A DNA stretch of 64,000 bases from CAYRWR01 sp964537555 (GTDB lineage Bacteria; Spirochaetota; Brevinematia; Brevinematales; CAYRWR01): positions 12,688 to 76,687 of the forward strand of contig CAZIAD010000012.1 of NCBI GenBank assembly GCA_964537555.1, written 5' to 3'. The notes under the pieces were generated by a model, which worked only from the letters and a program-made list of their open reading frames with translations, was not told where the DNA came from and did not search any database. Below are positions 28,374 through 36,281 of this stretch, piece by piece; the first letter of the stretch is position 1, and each line of letters begins with the position of its first letter. A program made the position numbers and the translations under genes.

Positions 28374-29126
28374 TTAATTATTTATACTAATAATATACAA
28401 TCCATTAGCCCAGCCATAGGGTGATCCGTATTTCAGATCCACTACCTCTTCTTTGTCCACGCATTTCCAGGTATTGATCCCTGTCATACGTCTCATATAA
28501 ATAATCTCATCACAGGGTATTTCATTGTTAAAGACCATCTGGTCCAGTCCGGGATTATAATTTACAGGTATTGTAATGAGTAGCTTACCATTTTTCGTGA
28601 GCAGGGTCTTGAGATGAGCGATAGCCCGCTTCACTTTTTCCGGATCTTTGGGACTTTCATCAAATCCGACATGCTCTAATGTAGAAATAGTGATAATCAA
28701 GTCATATTTTCGGTTAGGCTTATAATCTACTATATCCTGATTTATTATCCCTTTTGCCTGTTCATATTTATCTACTATGGTATGATTGACATGAAAATGA
28801 TGAGACAACACATTCCCTACTTCCAAAGTCTGCTCAGGAGAGGCCTTCTTTAATTCCTCTTTAATAACAGCTACTTCAACAATGCGTTCATTATCCCAGG
28901 CCCGATTATAAAGATGAAGAAAATAGGGGTAACGCTGGCCCCGATATTCAAATCTTTTATTTATAAAGATTATTTTTCTAAACAGGAACATAAACAATTT
29001 AAGCATATCCGTGAAGATATATCTCAGGGTTAAGAGTACTTTGTTTCCTTTTCCATGGGCCTTTATGCTATTTTCCGCTAAGGAATGGTAGTAATCCATC
29101 ATCCATTTAACATTATTTTGTTTCAT
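28374..29126 (-). CDS. SAM-dependent methyltransferase-like protein (copy 2)
   Basis: 250 residues, paralogue of the gene at 26324. Motifs: TLEVGNVLSHH, IVDKYEQAKGI, YDLIITISTLEHVGFDE, GKLLITIPVNYN, and a C-terminal W-K-C-V-D-K-E-E. The N-terminal 85 residues are poorly conserved and rich in Lys and hydrophobic residues, perhaps a membrane-lying helix. AGGA precedes ATG by 8 bases. Context in the polysaccharide operon suggests sugar O-methylation; this is inference. Confidence 0.75.
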   Translation of the reverse strand: MKQNNVKWMMDYYHSLAENSIKAHGKGNKVLLTLRYIFTDMLKLFMFLFRKIIFINKRFEYRGQRYPYFLHLYNRAWDNERIVEVAVIKEELKKASPEQTLEVGNVLSHHFHVNHTIVDKYEQAKGIINQDIVDYKPNRKYDLIITISTLEHVGFDESPKDPEKVKRAIAHLKTLLTKNGKLLITIPVNYNPGLDQMVFNNEIPCDEIIYMRRMTGINTWKCVDKEEVVDLKYGSPYGWANGLYIISINN

Positions 29127-29145
29127 GTCTCATATCCTGTATGCA

Positions 29146-30129
29146 TTATTTCATCATTTCCTCGAGCATCATACTAAAACCAATATCCGGAGACCAGCCT
29201 AGATTGTGGTATATTTTTTTAATATTTCCACATATCCCTACATCCGATCCCGGACGGTAAAACTCCGGATTGACCCGTACCAGTACTTTTCCAGAGATAC
29301 GGTCACTACCTGTCTCATCCACTCCACTGCCCTGCCACTTCAGGTCATATCCCAGCTTTTGCGCAGCCTGTTCCACCCATTCCCTGAGGCTGTGGAGCTG
29401 CCCGCTGGCTACTATATAGTCATCGCCCCTGTCGGCCTGCAGCATCATCCATATGGCTCGTACATAATCGGGGGCATAGCCCCAGTCCCGTTCCGCGTTC
29501 AGATTTCCCAGTTCCAGTATATCCTGAGTTCCCGCCTTGATTGCTTTGAGAGCCAGGCACACTTTCTGCGTCACAAAATGGGGGCCTCGCCGGGGTGATT
29601 CGTGATTAAACAGGATCCCCGCACTTATATTCAGTTGATAGGCATCCCTGAAATACTTACATATATTCAAGCCCAAGGCTTTGGATATACCGTAGGGGTT
29701 TTGGGGTCGGACCGGAGTATTTTCATCACACTCTACCCCCTCTTCTTTTTTAAATATCTCTGAAGAGGCCGCAAAAAATAATTTTGTGTGAGGAGAATGC
29801 TGTTTCATGGCACTCAGAATGTAATAAAGAGGCTGTACATTGGTATCCAGGGTACTTATCTCTCCATCAAAGGACTGCCCTACATGGGATTGCCCTGCAA
29901 AATGATAGAATTCCTGGATAGATAGCTGCTGAAACAGGTCTAGCCAGGCCTGATAATCATTTAATCCATGCTCATAGAGAGTCAGCCCGGACCTGCAATG
30001 GGAAATATTGTAACCGGGATCACCTGGCATGACCAGGCCGCAGACCTGGTATCCTTTGGACAGGAGCAGATCAGCCAGGTAGCTGCCATCCTGGCCTGTA
30101 ATGCCTGTAATAAAAGCTGTCTTTTTCAT
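29146..30129 (-). CDS. NAD-dependent epimerase/dehydratase, Gmd-like paralogue
   Basis: 327 residues of the extended short-chain dehydrogenase family. NADP-binding GITGQDGSYLA is at 9-19. The active-site residues Ser122, Glu124, Tyr146 and Lys150 (YGISK) align with Thr, Glu, Tyr and Lys of the Gmd encoded next door, so Thr is replaced by Ser. FNHESPRRG and GNLNAERDWGYAPDYV are Gmd-like. It lacks the R-R-A-S-S-I-N loop after the first strands. It starts 4 bases after the gmd stop without a clear ribosome site. Probable role: a second NDP-hexose 4,6-dehydratase or a reductase/epimerase acting on the Gmd product. Confidence 0.82.
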   Translation of the reverse strand: MKKTAFITGITGQDGSYLADLLLSKGYQVCGLVMPGDPGYNISHCRSGLTLYEHGLNDYQAWLDLFQQLSIQEFYHFAGQSHVGQSFDGEISTLDTNVQPLYYILSAMKQHSPHTKLFFAASSEIFKKEEGVECDENTPVRPQNPYGISKALGLNICKYFRDAYQLNISAGILFNHESPRRGPHFVTQKVCLALKAIKAGTQDILELGNLNAERDWGYAPDYVRAIWMMLQADRGDDYIVASGQLHSLREWVEQAAQKLGYDLKWQGSGVDETGSDRISGKVLVRVNPEFYRPGSDVGICGNIKKIYHNLGWSPDIGFSMMLEEMMK

Positions 30130-30133
30130 GAGA

Positions 30134-31186
30134 CTAGTAGACTAGATTGCCGCTAGTCACCTGTTCATAGTCATACTTGGCCATTCTGCCCGCCAGATCG
30201 GAGAACAGGGTCTTAGCCTTCCAGCCCAGGACCTTTTCGGCCTTGGAAGGGTCTCCGATCAGGAGGTCCACTTCGGTCGGACGGAAATAACGGGGATTGA
30301 CACAGACTATCTCTTTACCTGTAGACTTATCTATCCCTACTTCATTGGCCCCTTCGCCCTTCCACTCTATCTTGATATCCAGAGCTCCGGCACAGGCATC
30401 CACAAATTCTCTGACGGTGTGGGTCTCTCCGGTAGCCAGGACATAGTCATCCGGGCTGTCCTGCTGCAGGATACGCCACATTCCTTCTACATACTCCGGA
30501 GCATAGCCCCAGTCTCTTTTGGAAGAGAGATTACCCAGCTCCAGCTTATCCTGCTGCCCTACCTTGATACGGGCCATAGCCAGGCTGATCTTGCGGGTCA
30601 CAAAAGTGATACCCCGACGCTCAGACTCATGATTAAACAGGATGCCGTTGCTGGCATATATGTTATAGGCTTCCCGGTAATTCTTGATGATCCAGAAACC
30701 GTACTGCTTGGCCACACCATAGGGGCTGCGGGGGTAGAAAGGGGTAGTCTCTTTCTGGGGTACTTCCTGCACCTTACCATAGAGCTCAGAAGTGGAAGCC
30801 TGATAGAACTTCACCTTCTTTTCCAGGCCCAGCACGCGTATAGCTTCCAGGACTTTGAGAGTACCGATGGCATCGATCTCTGCGGTTACTATAGGGATCT
30901 CAAAAGACACTTTTACATGACTCTGAGCCGCCAGATTGTAGAACTCATCCGGCTCTACTTTTTTCATAATATCAGCAATAGAAGTGAAATCCGTCATATC
31001 TCCATAATGGAGGAAAAACTTTTTATTATAGACTGCTTTATCGTTATAGAGATGATCTATGCGCCAGGTATTAATGGAGCTGGCTCTTCTTATTATTCCG
31101 TGTACTTCATAGCCCTTACTTATCAGGAGTTCTGCCAAATACGAACCGTCCTGGCCGGTAATTCCGGTTATTAATGCTTTTTTCAA
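30134..31186 (-). CDS. gmd: GDP-mannose 4,6-dehydratase
   Basis: Gmd converts GDP-D-mannose to GDP-4-keto-6-deoxy-D-mannose, the precursor of GDP-fucose, GDP-rhamnose and GDP-perosamine. The NADP loop GITGQDGSYLAE, the RRASSINTWRIDH substrate loop, AASTSELYG-type Thr/Glu, YGVAK Tyr/Lys and FNHESERRG are intact. The start is set at TTG 31186: AAGGAG at 31193-31198 is 6 bases from it but directly abuts the ATG two codons upstream. With this start the catalytic residues fall at Thr132, Glu134, Tyr156 and Lys160, and the N-terminus MKKALITG matches the downstream paralogue. A promoter lies at 31216-31244. Confidence 0.93.
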   Translation of the reverse strand: MKKALITGITGQDGSYLAELLISKGYEVHGIIRRASSINTWRIDHLYNDKAVYNKKFFLHYGDMTDFTSIADIMKKVEPDEFYNLAAQSHVKVSFEIPIVTAEIDAIGTLKVLEAIRVLGLEKKVKFYQASTSELYGKVQEVPQKETTPFYPRSPYGVAKQYGFWIIKNYREAYNIYASNGILFNHESERRGITFVTRKISLAMARIKVGQQDKLELGNLSSKRDWGYAPEYVEGMWRILQQDSPDDYVLATGETHTVREFVDACAGALDIKIEWKGEGANEVGIDKSTGKEIVCVNPRYFRPTEVDLLIGDPSKAEKVLGWKAKTLFSDLAGRMAKYDYEQVTSGNLVY

Positions 31187-31215
31187 TGCCATCTCCTTAG
31201 AAAATCTATGACAAT

Positions 31216-31244
31216 ATTGTAACAGGGATTACGGAAATCTTCAA
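31216..31244 (-). promoter_or_regulatory. Promoter of the gmd operon
   Basis: On the minus strand, TTGAAG (31239-31244), a 17-base spacer and TACAAT (31216-31221). It gives the gmd-to-LamG gene string its own start inside the larger polysaccharide locus. Confidence 0.75.
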
Positions 31245-31268
31245 GTCATTCCTGACTATGCATGGTGG

Positions 31269-32390
31269 CTAGGCATAGACCTGCTTAATGATCTTTTCAA
31301 ACTCATCGGTAGACTTCCGGATAGTCAGGGAACGGGCATATTCCCAGGCCTGCCCCTGGATGCGATGGTAAAGCGCCTGATCCCGGTACAAGGTCAGTAC
31401 ACCCTGGGCCAGGTCCTGGGGTGTATTGCGGGATGTGATCCACCCTGTCTCATTATGCCGGGTGGAATCTCTGAGCCCATGGACATTGTAGACGACGGCT
31501 GGTGTACCCTGGGCATTGGCTTCATTCACGATAAGCCCCCAGCCTTCTCGCACAGATGCCACCAGGATGAAGTGAGCTGACTGCAGATATTTAACCTTTT
31601 CCTGCTCGGACACAAAGCCCGTAAAAAATACATTTTGGCTGAGCCCCGATTTCCTGATAAGCCTTTCCAGTGATTTCTTATAGGATCTATCCCCGCTTCC
31701 TATGATATTAAGACGGACATCAGGGTAATCTTTTTTTAATTCTGTAACACATTGTATTACATGATGGACCCGTTTAGAATTTTTGAGACGCCCCAGATAA
31801 ACCAGGCTCAGGTGATCTGTTTTTTTGACCTGATCCAGTGAGCTCACTACCGCATAGTCACAGGGAGGGCTGATGGCATGGATAGTCTCAGGGACAAATC
31901 CCAGGCCTATCAGATCCTGCTTAGTGGAATCAGAATCGGTGATCACGCATTTCGTATGCCTGTAGGGGCGGATCAGCCAGGGTTCTATGAGGTAGCCCAC
32001 TAGTGCTACCGGCAGGGGGGTCTCGTGGAACCATACATTCTTAGCCAGCTGATAAATGAGGACCATACGTTTGTCTTCGATTTGTGGAAATTTATAAGTC
32101 CTGAAAGGAATAGTGTTTATCTCATCTATGACCAGGTCAAACTCATGGGCATGCTGATCGAGATACTTCAGGGCTTCCCGGTACAGGCTGATAGTCCCGC
32201 CCCTGCGCAGTACCCTTATACCATTGATCACTTCTTCAGATACAGCCCCTTCAAATGCAGCTGTAAATAAAGTGACTTCATAACCCCGGCGGACTAATTC
32301 AGCCAGTATATTTTCCCCGTATCTTTCGGCTCCCCCAGCTTTGGGATTGGCCATATCACGCCAGTTCAGGCAAAGAATCTTGTTTAACAC
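31269..32390 (-). CDS. Family 4 glycosyltransferase
   Basis: 373 residues, GT-B fold. N-terminal CLNWRDMANPKAGGAERY binds the acceptor side. The donor domain shows LVYLGRLKNSKRV, LNIIGSGD, NVFFTGFVSE and the E-x7-E region VASVREGWGLIVNEANAQGTPAV. The start is GTG at 32390 with GGAG 6 bases upstream, 9 bases after ugd stops. Its tight link to ugd suggests a glucuronosyl- or mannosyl-type transferase, but this is a guess. Confidence 0.85.
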   Translation of the reverse strand: MLNKILCLNWRDMANPKAGGAERYGENILAELVRRGYEVTLFTAAFEGAVSEEVINGIRVLRRGGTISLYREALKYLDQHAHEFDLVIDEINTIPFRTYKFPQIEDKRMVLIYQLAKNVWFHETPLPVALVGYLIEPWLIRPYRHTKCVITDSDSTKQDLIGLGFVPETIHAISPPCDYAVVSSLDQVKKTDHLSLVYLGRLKNSKRVHHVIQCVTELKKDYPDVRLNIIGSGDRSYKKSLERLIRKSGLSQNVFFTGFVSEQEKVKYLQSAHFILVASVREGWGLIVNEANAQGTPAVVYNVHGLRDSTRHNETGWITSRNTPQDLAQGVLTLYRDQALYHRIQGQAWEYARSLTIRKSTDEFEKIIKQVYA

Positions 32391-32399
32391 ACTAAACTC

Positions 32400-33722
32400 C
32401 TAACGCACACCTACACCGGTATATTTGAATAATTTTCTGATCTGCTGATCCCGGGAATAGACATTACGCAGGTCGAAAAAGAAAGAATCCTTCATACGTT
32501 CCTTTATAATATTGAGATCCATACCCCTGAACTGATTCCACTCGGTCACTATAGTGATAGCATCCACACCCCGGGCTGTCTCATACTCATCTTTACAGTA
32601 GACAATGGAATCAGACAGATCCTGGAGCCGCCATTTGGCCTCTTCCATCCCTTTGGGACAAAAGGTACGGATAAGCGCCCCCTTCTTTATGAGTCCCCTG
32701 ATGATCTCCAGGGCTGGAGCCTCTCTCACGTCATCAGTCTCCGGTTTAAAGGACAGTCCCAGTATACCTATAGTCTTTCCCTTCACGGTCTTCATTTCAG
32801 TCTCGATGAGCTCTATCATTTTCTTTTTTTGATTATTATTAGCCTCAATGGCAGCATCTACGACCTTAAAATCGAGGCCCTGGGAACGGGCATAATGAGA
32901 GATGGCCAGGGTATCTTTAGGGAAACAGCTTCCTCCGTATCCGGGGCCGGCATGGAGAAACTTGGGGCTGATTCTTCCATCCATACCCATAGTCCGGGCA
33001 ATATCCTGCACATTTGCGCCCGCCTTGTCTGCAATAAGGGCCAGCTCATTGATAAAACTGATCTTCACTGCTAAAAAGGCATTTGAAGCGTATTTTATCA
33101 TCTCCGCTGTCTCCAGATTAGTAAAAATGAAGGGAGTCTGGTTGACATGGAGCACCCGATAAGTCTCTATCATCATCTCTTTAGCTTTTTCTGTCTCATG
33201 CCCGATCACGATACGGTCCGGATGGTTAAAATCATAGACTGCCTTTCCTTCCCGTAAAAACTCAGGGTTGGAAACTACATCAAAGTCAATGCTGGCCCCA
33301 CGGGCTGCAATCTCTTTTTTTATTATCTCTTTTACTTTCCTGCCAGTACCTACGGGCACGGTGGATTTATCTATGATCACTTTATATCCATTGATATGTC
33401 TGCCTATGTCTGCCGCTACAGACAGTACATGTTGCAGATCAGCCGAGCCATCTTCCATAGGAGGAGTACCCACGGCAATGAAGATGACATCACTCTGCTC
33501 TACCAGCACCTTGATATCAGCCGTAAAAAACAGCCTTTGATAATACATATTTCTCTCGACTATCTCCTGTATGCCAGGCTCATAGATAGGCACTTTACCC
33601 TCTTGTAAGAGAGAGATCTTATCCTGGTCATTATCCATACAGGTGACCTGATGTCCGAAATCTGCCAGACATACACCTGTGACCAGACCTACATAACCAG
33701 TACCTACAATTCCTACTTTCAT
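32400..33722 (-). CDS. ugd: UDP-glucose 6-dehydrogenase
   Basis: Oxidises UDP-glucose twice to UDP-glucuronate, a precursor of acidic polysaccharides. 440 residues from ATG 33722, which has GGAG 6 bases upstream; a TTG two codons before is less likely. NAD-binding GIVGTGYVGLVTG at the N-terminus, SNPEFLREG, the catalytic Lys in KYASNAFLAVKISFINE and the catalytic Cys266 in GPGYGGSCFPKD are present, as is the C-terminal domain with GLSFKPETDDVREAPA. First gene of the polysaccharide locus. A weak -10 (TATACT) lies in the 111 bases upstream. Confidence 0.95.
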   Translation of the reverse strand: MKVGIVGTGYVGLVTGVCLADFGHQVTCMDNDQDKISLLQEGKVPIYEPGIQEIVERNMYYQRLFFTADIKVLVEQSDVIFIAVGTPPMEDGSADLQHVLSVAADIGRHINGYKVIIDKSTVPVGTGRKVKEIIKKEIAARGASIDFDVVSNPEFLREGKAVYDFNHPDRIVIGHETEKAKEMMIETYRVLHVNQTPFIFTNLETAEMIKYASNAFLAVKISFINELALIADKAGANVQDIARTMGMDGRISPKFLHAGPGYGGSCFPKDTLAISHYARSQGLDFKVVDAAIEANNNQKKKMIELIETEMKTVKGKTIGILGLSFKPETDDVREAPALEIIRGLIKKGALIRTFCPKGMEEAKWRLQDLSDSIVYCKDEYETARGVDAITIVTEWNQFRGMDLNIIKERMKDSFFFDLRNVYSRDQQIRKLFKYTGVGVR

Positions 33723-33807
33723 AATCAACTCCGGCTAATTTAACAGATTGGAACTCTACTCTGCGTTTTTGGATAGATATCAGACAAGTCTAAGTATACT
33801 ATTACTA

Positions 33808-33838
33808 AGCAAAAAAATCACTTTTTTCTAAAAAAGAT
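33808..33838 (-). terminator. Possible weak terminator after the HD-GYP gene
   Basis: Just past the stop codon (TAG), the minus strand reads a perfect but AT-rich hairpin CTTTTTT-AG-AAAAAAG followed by a run of seven T. The stem is A/T only apart from its outer pair, so termination is likely to be partial. Confidence 0.4.
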
Positions 33839-33839
33839 G

Positions 33840-35783
33840 CTAAGTCAGCTCTCTGGAAGACTCATTTTTTTCCAGACTGGCCATCAGATGATCCATTAGC
33901 TGGTCCACCGAGCCCCCTTCTTCAGGATAAGCCAGGGCCTGAGAGGTAAAATACAGATTACTCTGCTGGAAAAACTCAATGAGGATCTTATTTAAGAGCT
34001 TTCTCATAAAACTCTTGTCCAGCATAGGTGCCAGCAGAAGGATCTGATAATAACTGTATCGGCCTACCTGTACCGGGTAATGGGCATGTTTCTTGACTAT
34101 CTCAATCAGGGTATTGAGTGCCTGCTTTCTGTCATCACTGGGGTGTTCCCCCAGGTAGTCATATAAGGAGATCACTCCTACTGTAAAGGAGCTTTCTTCT
34201 TTGATATAGTGCTGCATCTGTTCATACAGGAAAGTATAAAGATACAGTCCATCCATAAGATTTGTGTTAAAGATACGCTTTCTGAAATCATTCAGGAGTT
34301 CAGGTATGTGGTATTCTGTAGAAACAGTCTGATCGACTACTTCCAGACAGCCCAGGGCGATCTCTATGACATCTCCATCCCACTGTATTCCAGCTCCGGC
34401 TCTCATGATATCAAATACCTGATCAAGAGGCATGGCTTTACGGTAAGGGCGGGTGGAAGTCATGGCATCAAAAGCGTCGGCTACTGCAATGATACGGGCT
34501 CCCATCGGGATCTCATTTCCCTTTAAGCCATAGGGGTAACCGGAACCGTCCAGGCTTTCATGGTGATAGCGCACCCAGGGGACCAGTTCTCCAAAGTTTT
34601 CTATTCCGGATACGATAGCGGCACTGATCTCGGGATGCAGTTTCATTATCTCAAATTCATTTTTATTCAGGGCATTAGGCTTTAACAGGACTCCATCCGG
34701 AATACCTACCTTCCCCACATCGTGCAGGGTGCCGGCGGTACGGAGCCTGTCCAGTTCATAATCATCCCAGCCCATATTCCGGGCGATCTCCACCGCATAG
34801 GTGGCCACTCTTTCTGAATGCCCCTTGGTGTATGGGTCCCGGGTCTCAATGGCGCTGGACAGAGAACTTACAATGGTGATATTGAGAGACTTCAGCTTTT
34901 CAGTGGTGTTTAAGAGCTCCAGGAAGTTATTGCCTCTTTCCAGGATAAAGTTAAATTCATTGACCACATTTTGCAGTATATCCAGGCTTTCCCTCATGAG
35001 CTGATTATGATGGTCAAAGTTAAGGGCAAAAATACCGCTTACTTCATTCCCTGTCATGATCGGTTGTACCACTACCAGCTTACTGTGATGGTGCTGAATA
35101 AAATCTTTATATATCTTGCCAAAACCTTTTTCCAGGTCATCACAGATCACTGTGTTTTTTTCTTCCATGGCCTGCTGAAAGACAGGGACATCTCTGATCT
35201 CCAGTTCCAGGTGTTTGGAAAGATATTCACCGGGTACGCCGTCTGAGACATACTTTTCCAGGATGCGCCCATGTTTGAGCAGCCTGATGATCACACTTTG
35301 TGAATTAAACAGCTTGCGGACCATCTCAATACTCTTGCGGGCTGCCACCTTGGAAGAAGGTTCATTGATGAGCATCAGGGACATATCCTTTAAGACATGT
35401 ATAGACCGGGCAAATAACTCATCCTTGGAACGGAGAAGAGAATAATACTTTTCAATGGCATCGATAGGTTTTACAAAAAGAATAAAAAATGAGTCTTCTT
35501 CCATAGTCACATATCGTCCATGTAAGGTGATCTCATCTTCAATATCCAGATCTGAGAACTCCTGTCTGATCCACTCGATAGGAAACTTGTGCTTTACCAC
35601 CTGGTCAGGATTAGCCTCCATCTCATCAACAATCGAAATAAGTGCATTAAGGCTCTTTTCGCCTTCCAGCAGTCGGTTAAACGCCACTCCTACCACCCTT
35701 TTTTGTCCGAAATATCGGCGCAGTAAAGGATGGGCCTGCAGGACGCTTCTTTTTTTATCCAGTGTAAGTATAATACCCTTCAT
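33840..35783 (-). CDS. PAS-GAF-HD-GYP protein with degenerate GGDEF-like C-terminus
   Basis: 647 residues, no membrane segment. Residues 1-110 look PAS-like and 135-290 GAF-like. The HD-GYP domain (310-500) keeps all expected metal residues: His322, His354-Asp355, His383, His407-His408 and Asp436, plus GYP at 415-417; it should hydrolyse cyclic-di-GMP. Residues 515-640 follow the strand order of a GGDEF domain (VGVISLYDY; VGRYSYYQILLLAPM; TSQALAYPEEG), but the RxGGDEF site reads G-R-Y-S-Y-Y-Q, so it cannot be a cyclase. The start ATG has AGGGGA, rather far (12 bases) upstream. Two adjoining palindromes lie 35-61 bases upstream and probably control it. The gene ends in TAG. Confidence 0.88.
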   Translation of the reverse strand: MKGIILTLDKKRSVLQAHPLLRRYFGQKRVVGVAFNRLLEGEKSLNALISIVDEMEANPDQVVKHKFPIEWIRQEFSDLDIEDEITLHGRYVTMEEDSFFILFVKPIDAIEKYYSLLRSKDELFARSIHVLKDMSLMLINEPSSKVAARKSIEMVRKLFNSQSVIIRLLKHGRILEKYVSDGVPGEYLSKHLELEIRDVPVFQQAMEEKNTVICDDLEKGFGKIYKDFIQHHHSKLVVVQPIMTGNEVSGIFALNFDHHNQLMRESLDILQNVVNEFNFILERGNNFLELLNTTEKLKSLNITIVSSLSSAIETRDPYTKGHSERVATYAVEIARNMGWDDYELDRLRTAGTLHDVGKVGIPDGVLLKPNALNKNEFEIMKLHPEISAAIVSGIENFGELVPWVRYHHESLDGSGYPYGLKGNEIPMGARIIAVADAFDAMTSTRPYRKAMPLDQVFDIMRAGAGIQWDGDVIEIALGCLEVVDQTVSTEYHIPELLNDFRKRIFNTNLMDGLYLYTFLYEQMQHYIKEESSFTVGVISLYDYLGEHPSDDRKQALNTLIEIVKKHAHYPVQVGRYSYYQILLLAPMLDKSFMRKLLNKILIEFFQQSNLYFTSQALAYPEEGGSVDQLMDHLMASLEKNESSRELT

Positions 35784-35817
35784 ATATGTTTCTTATCCCC
35801 TGAGTGATGCACAAACT

Positions 35818-35844
35818 GTGTAATTTACACTGTAAGCGCTTACA
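35818..35844. promoter_or_regulatory. Twin palindromic operator upstream of the HD-GYP gene
   Basis: Two perfect palindromes lie back to back: GTGTAATTTACAC (35818-35830) and TGTAAGCGCTTACA (35831-35844). Both are built from TGTAA/TTACA half-sites, giving four half-sites in 27 bases. The second matches the LacI/CcpA-family operator pattern TGWAANCGNTNWCA exactly. This part of the 325-base gap (35784-36108) is otherwise non-coding. Confidence 0.6.
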
Positions 35845-35974
35845 TTATTTGCATACTTGCCTTGTGCATTTACAACACTACCGTCTATTGCAAATACTAT
35901 GCCAATCTTTATATGTTTTATCTTAATTCTATACCCTGTATACATAAACAAATCCTTGGATTAAAATTCATTAT

Positions 35975-36013
35975 CTGTATTGCTGACTAATGCACTGCTT
36001 TATAGCAATACAG
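35975..36013. repeat. Ten-base inverted repeat in intergenic region
   Basis: CTGTATTGCT at 35975-35984 is exactly inverted at 36004-36013 (AGCAATACAG), with a 19-base loop. It lies between the tRNA-Ala terminator and the HD-GYP promoter region. There is no T-run, so it is not a plain terminator; a regulatory site or RNA hairpin is possible. Confidence 0.55.
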
Positions 36014-36070
36014 TGTGCAATTATAGCATGAGTGGATATTTAGTCAAGAAGAAAAATGAATGTAAGAAAT

Positions 36071-36100
36071 AAAAAAAGGGCTTGTGTAAACACAAGCCCT
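36071..36100 (-). terminator. Intrinsic terminator of tRNA-Ala
   Basis: On the minus strand, AGGGCTTGTGT-TTA-CACAAGCCCT-type hairpin followed by seven T, starting 9 bases after the tRNA end. Confidence 0.9.
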
Positions 36101-36108
36101 GATGTGAT

Positions 36109-36181
36109 TGGAGCTGATGGGGATCGAACCCACGGCCTTTTGAATGCCATTCAAACGCGCTCCCAACTGCGCCACAGCCCC
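36109..36181 (-). tRNA. tRNA-Ala (anticodon GGC)
   Basis: 73 bases fold as a full cloverleaf: acceptor stem GGGGCTG/CAGCTCC with one G-T pair and discriminator A; D arm with GCGC stems and an AGTTGGGA loop; anticodon stem TTTGA/TCAAA with loop ATGGCAT (GGC reads GCC and GCU alanine codons); T arm GTGGGTTCGATCCCCAT-like. The 3' CCA is not encoded, so it must be added by CCA transferase. It has its own promoter at 36195-36223 and terminator at 36071-36100, so it is a single-gene unit. Confidence 0.96.
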
Positions 36182-36194
36182 ATATCGAGTGTAT

Positions 36195-36223
36195 ATTTTA
36201 ATGCCTTTTGCGTTTTTTTGCAA
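36195..36223 (-). promoter_or_regulatory. Promoter of tRNA-Ala
   Basis: Minus strand TTGCAA (36218-36223), a 17-base spacer and TAAAAT (36195-36200), placed 13 bases before the mature tRNA 5' end. The -35 abuts the T-run of the terminator of the preceding gene. Confidence 0.75.
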
Positions 36224-36267
36224 TAAAAAACACAAAAGGGCTTCGGCTACTCTCCTCAGCCCTTTTG
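36224..36267 (-). terminator. Intrinsic terminator of the outer-membrane protein gene
   Basis: Minus strand CAAAAGGGCT, a loop of 17 bases and AGCCCTTTTG, then a run of six T. It separates the gene at 36282 from tRNA-Ala. Confidence 0.85.
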
Positions 36268-36281
36268 CTGTGTCTGTTCGC

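Noticed and set aside
18970..33722. Recent horizontal island
   Set aside because: Glycan loci are often mobile and this one is somewhat more AT-rich in the middle, but no integrase, transposase, tRNA junction or flanking repeat is visible.
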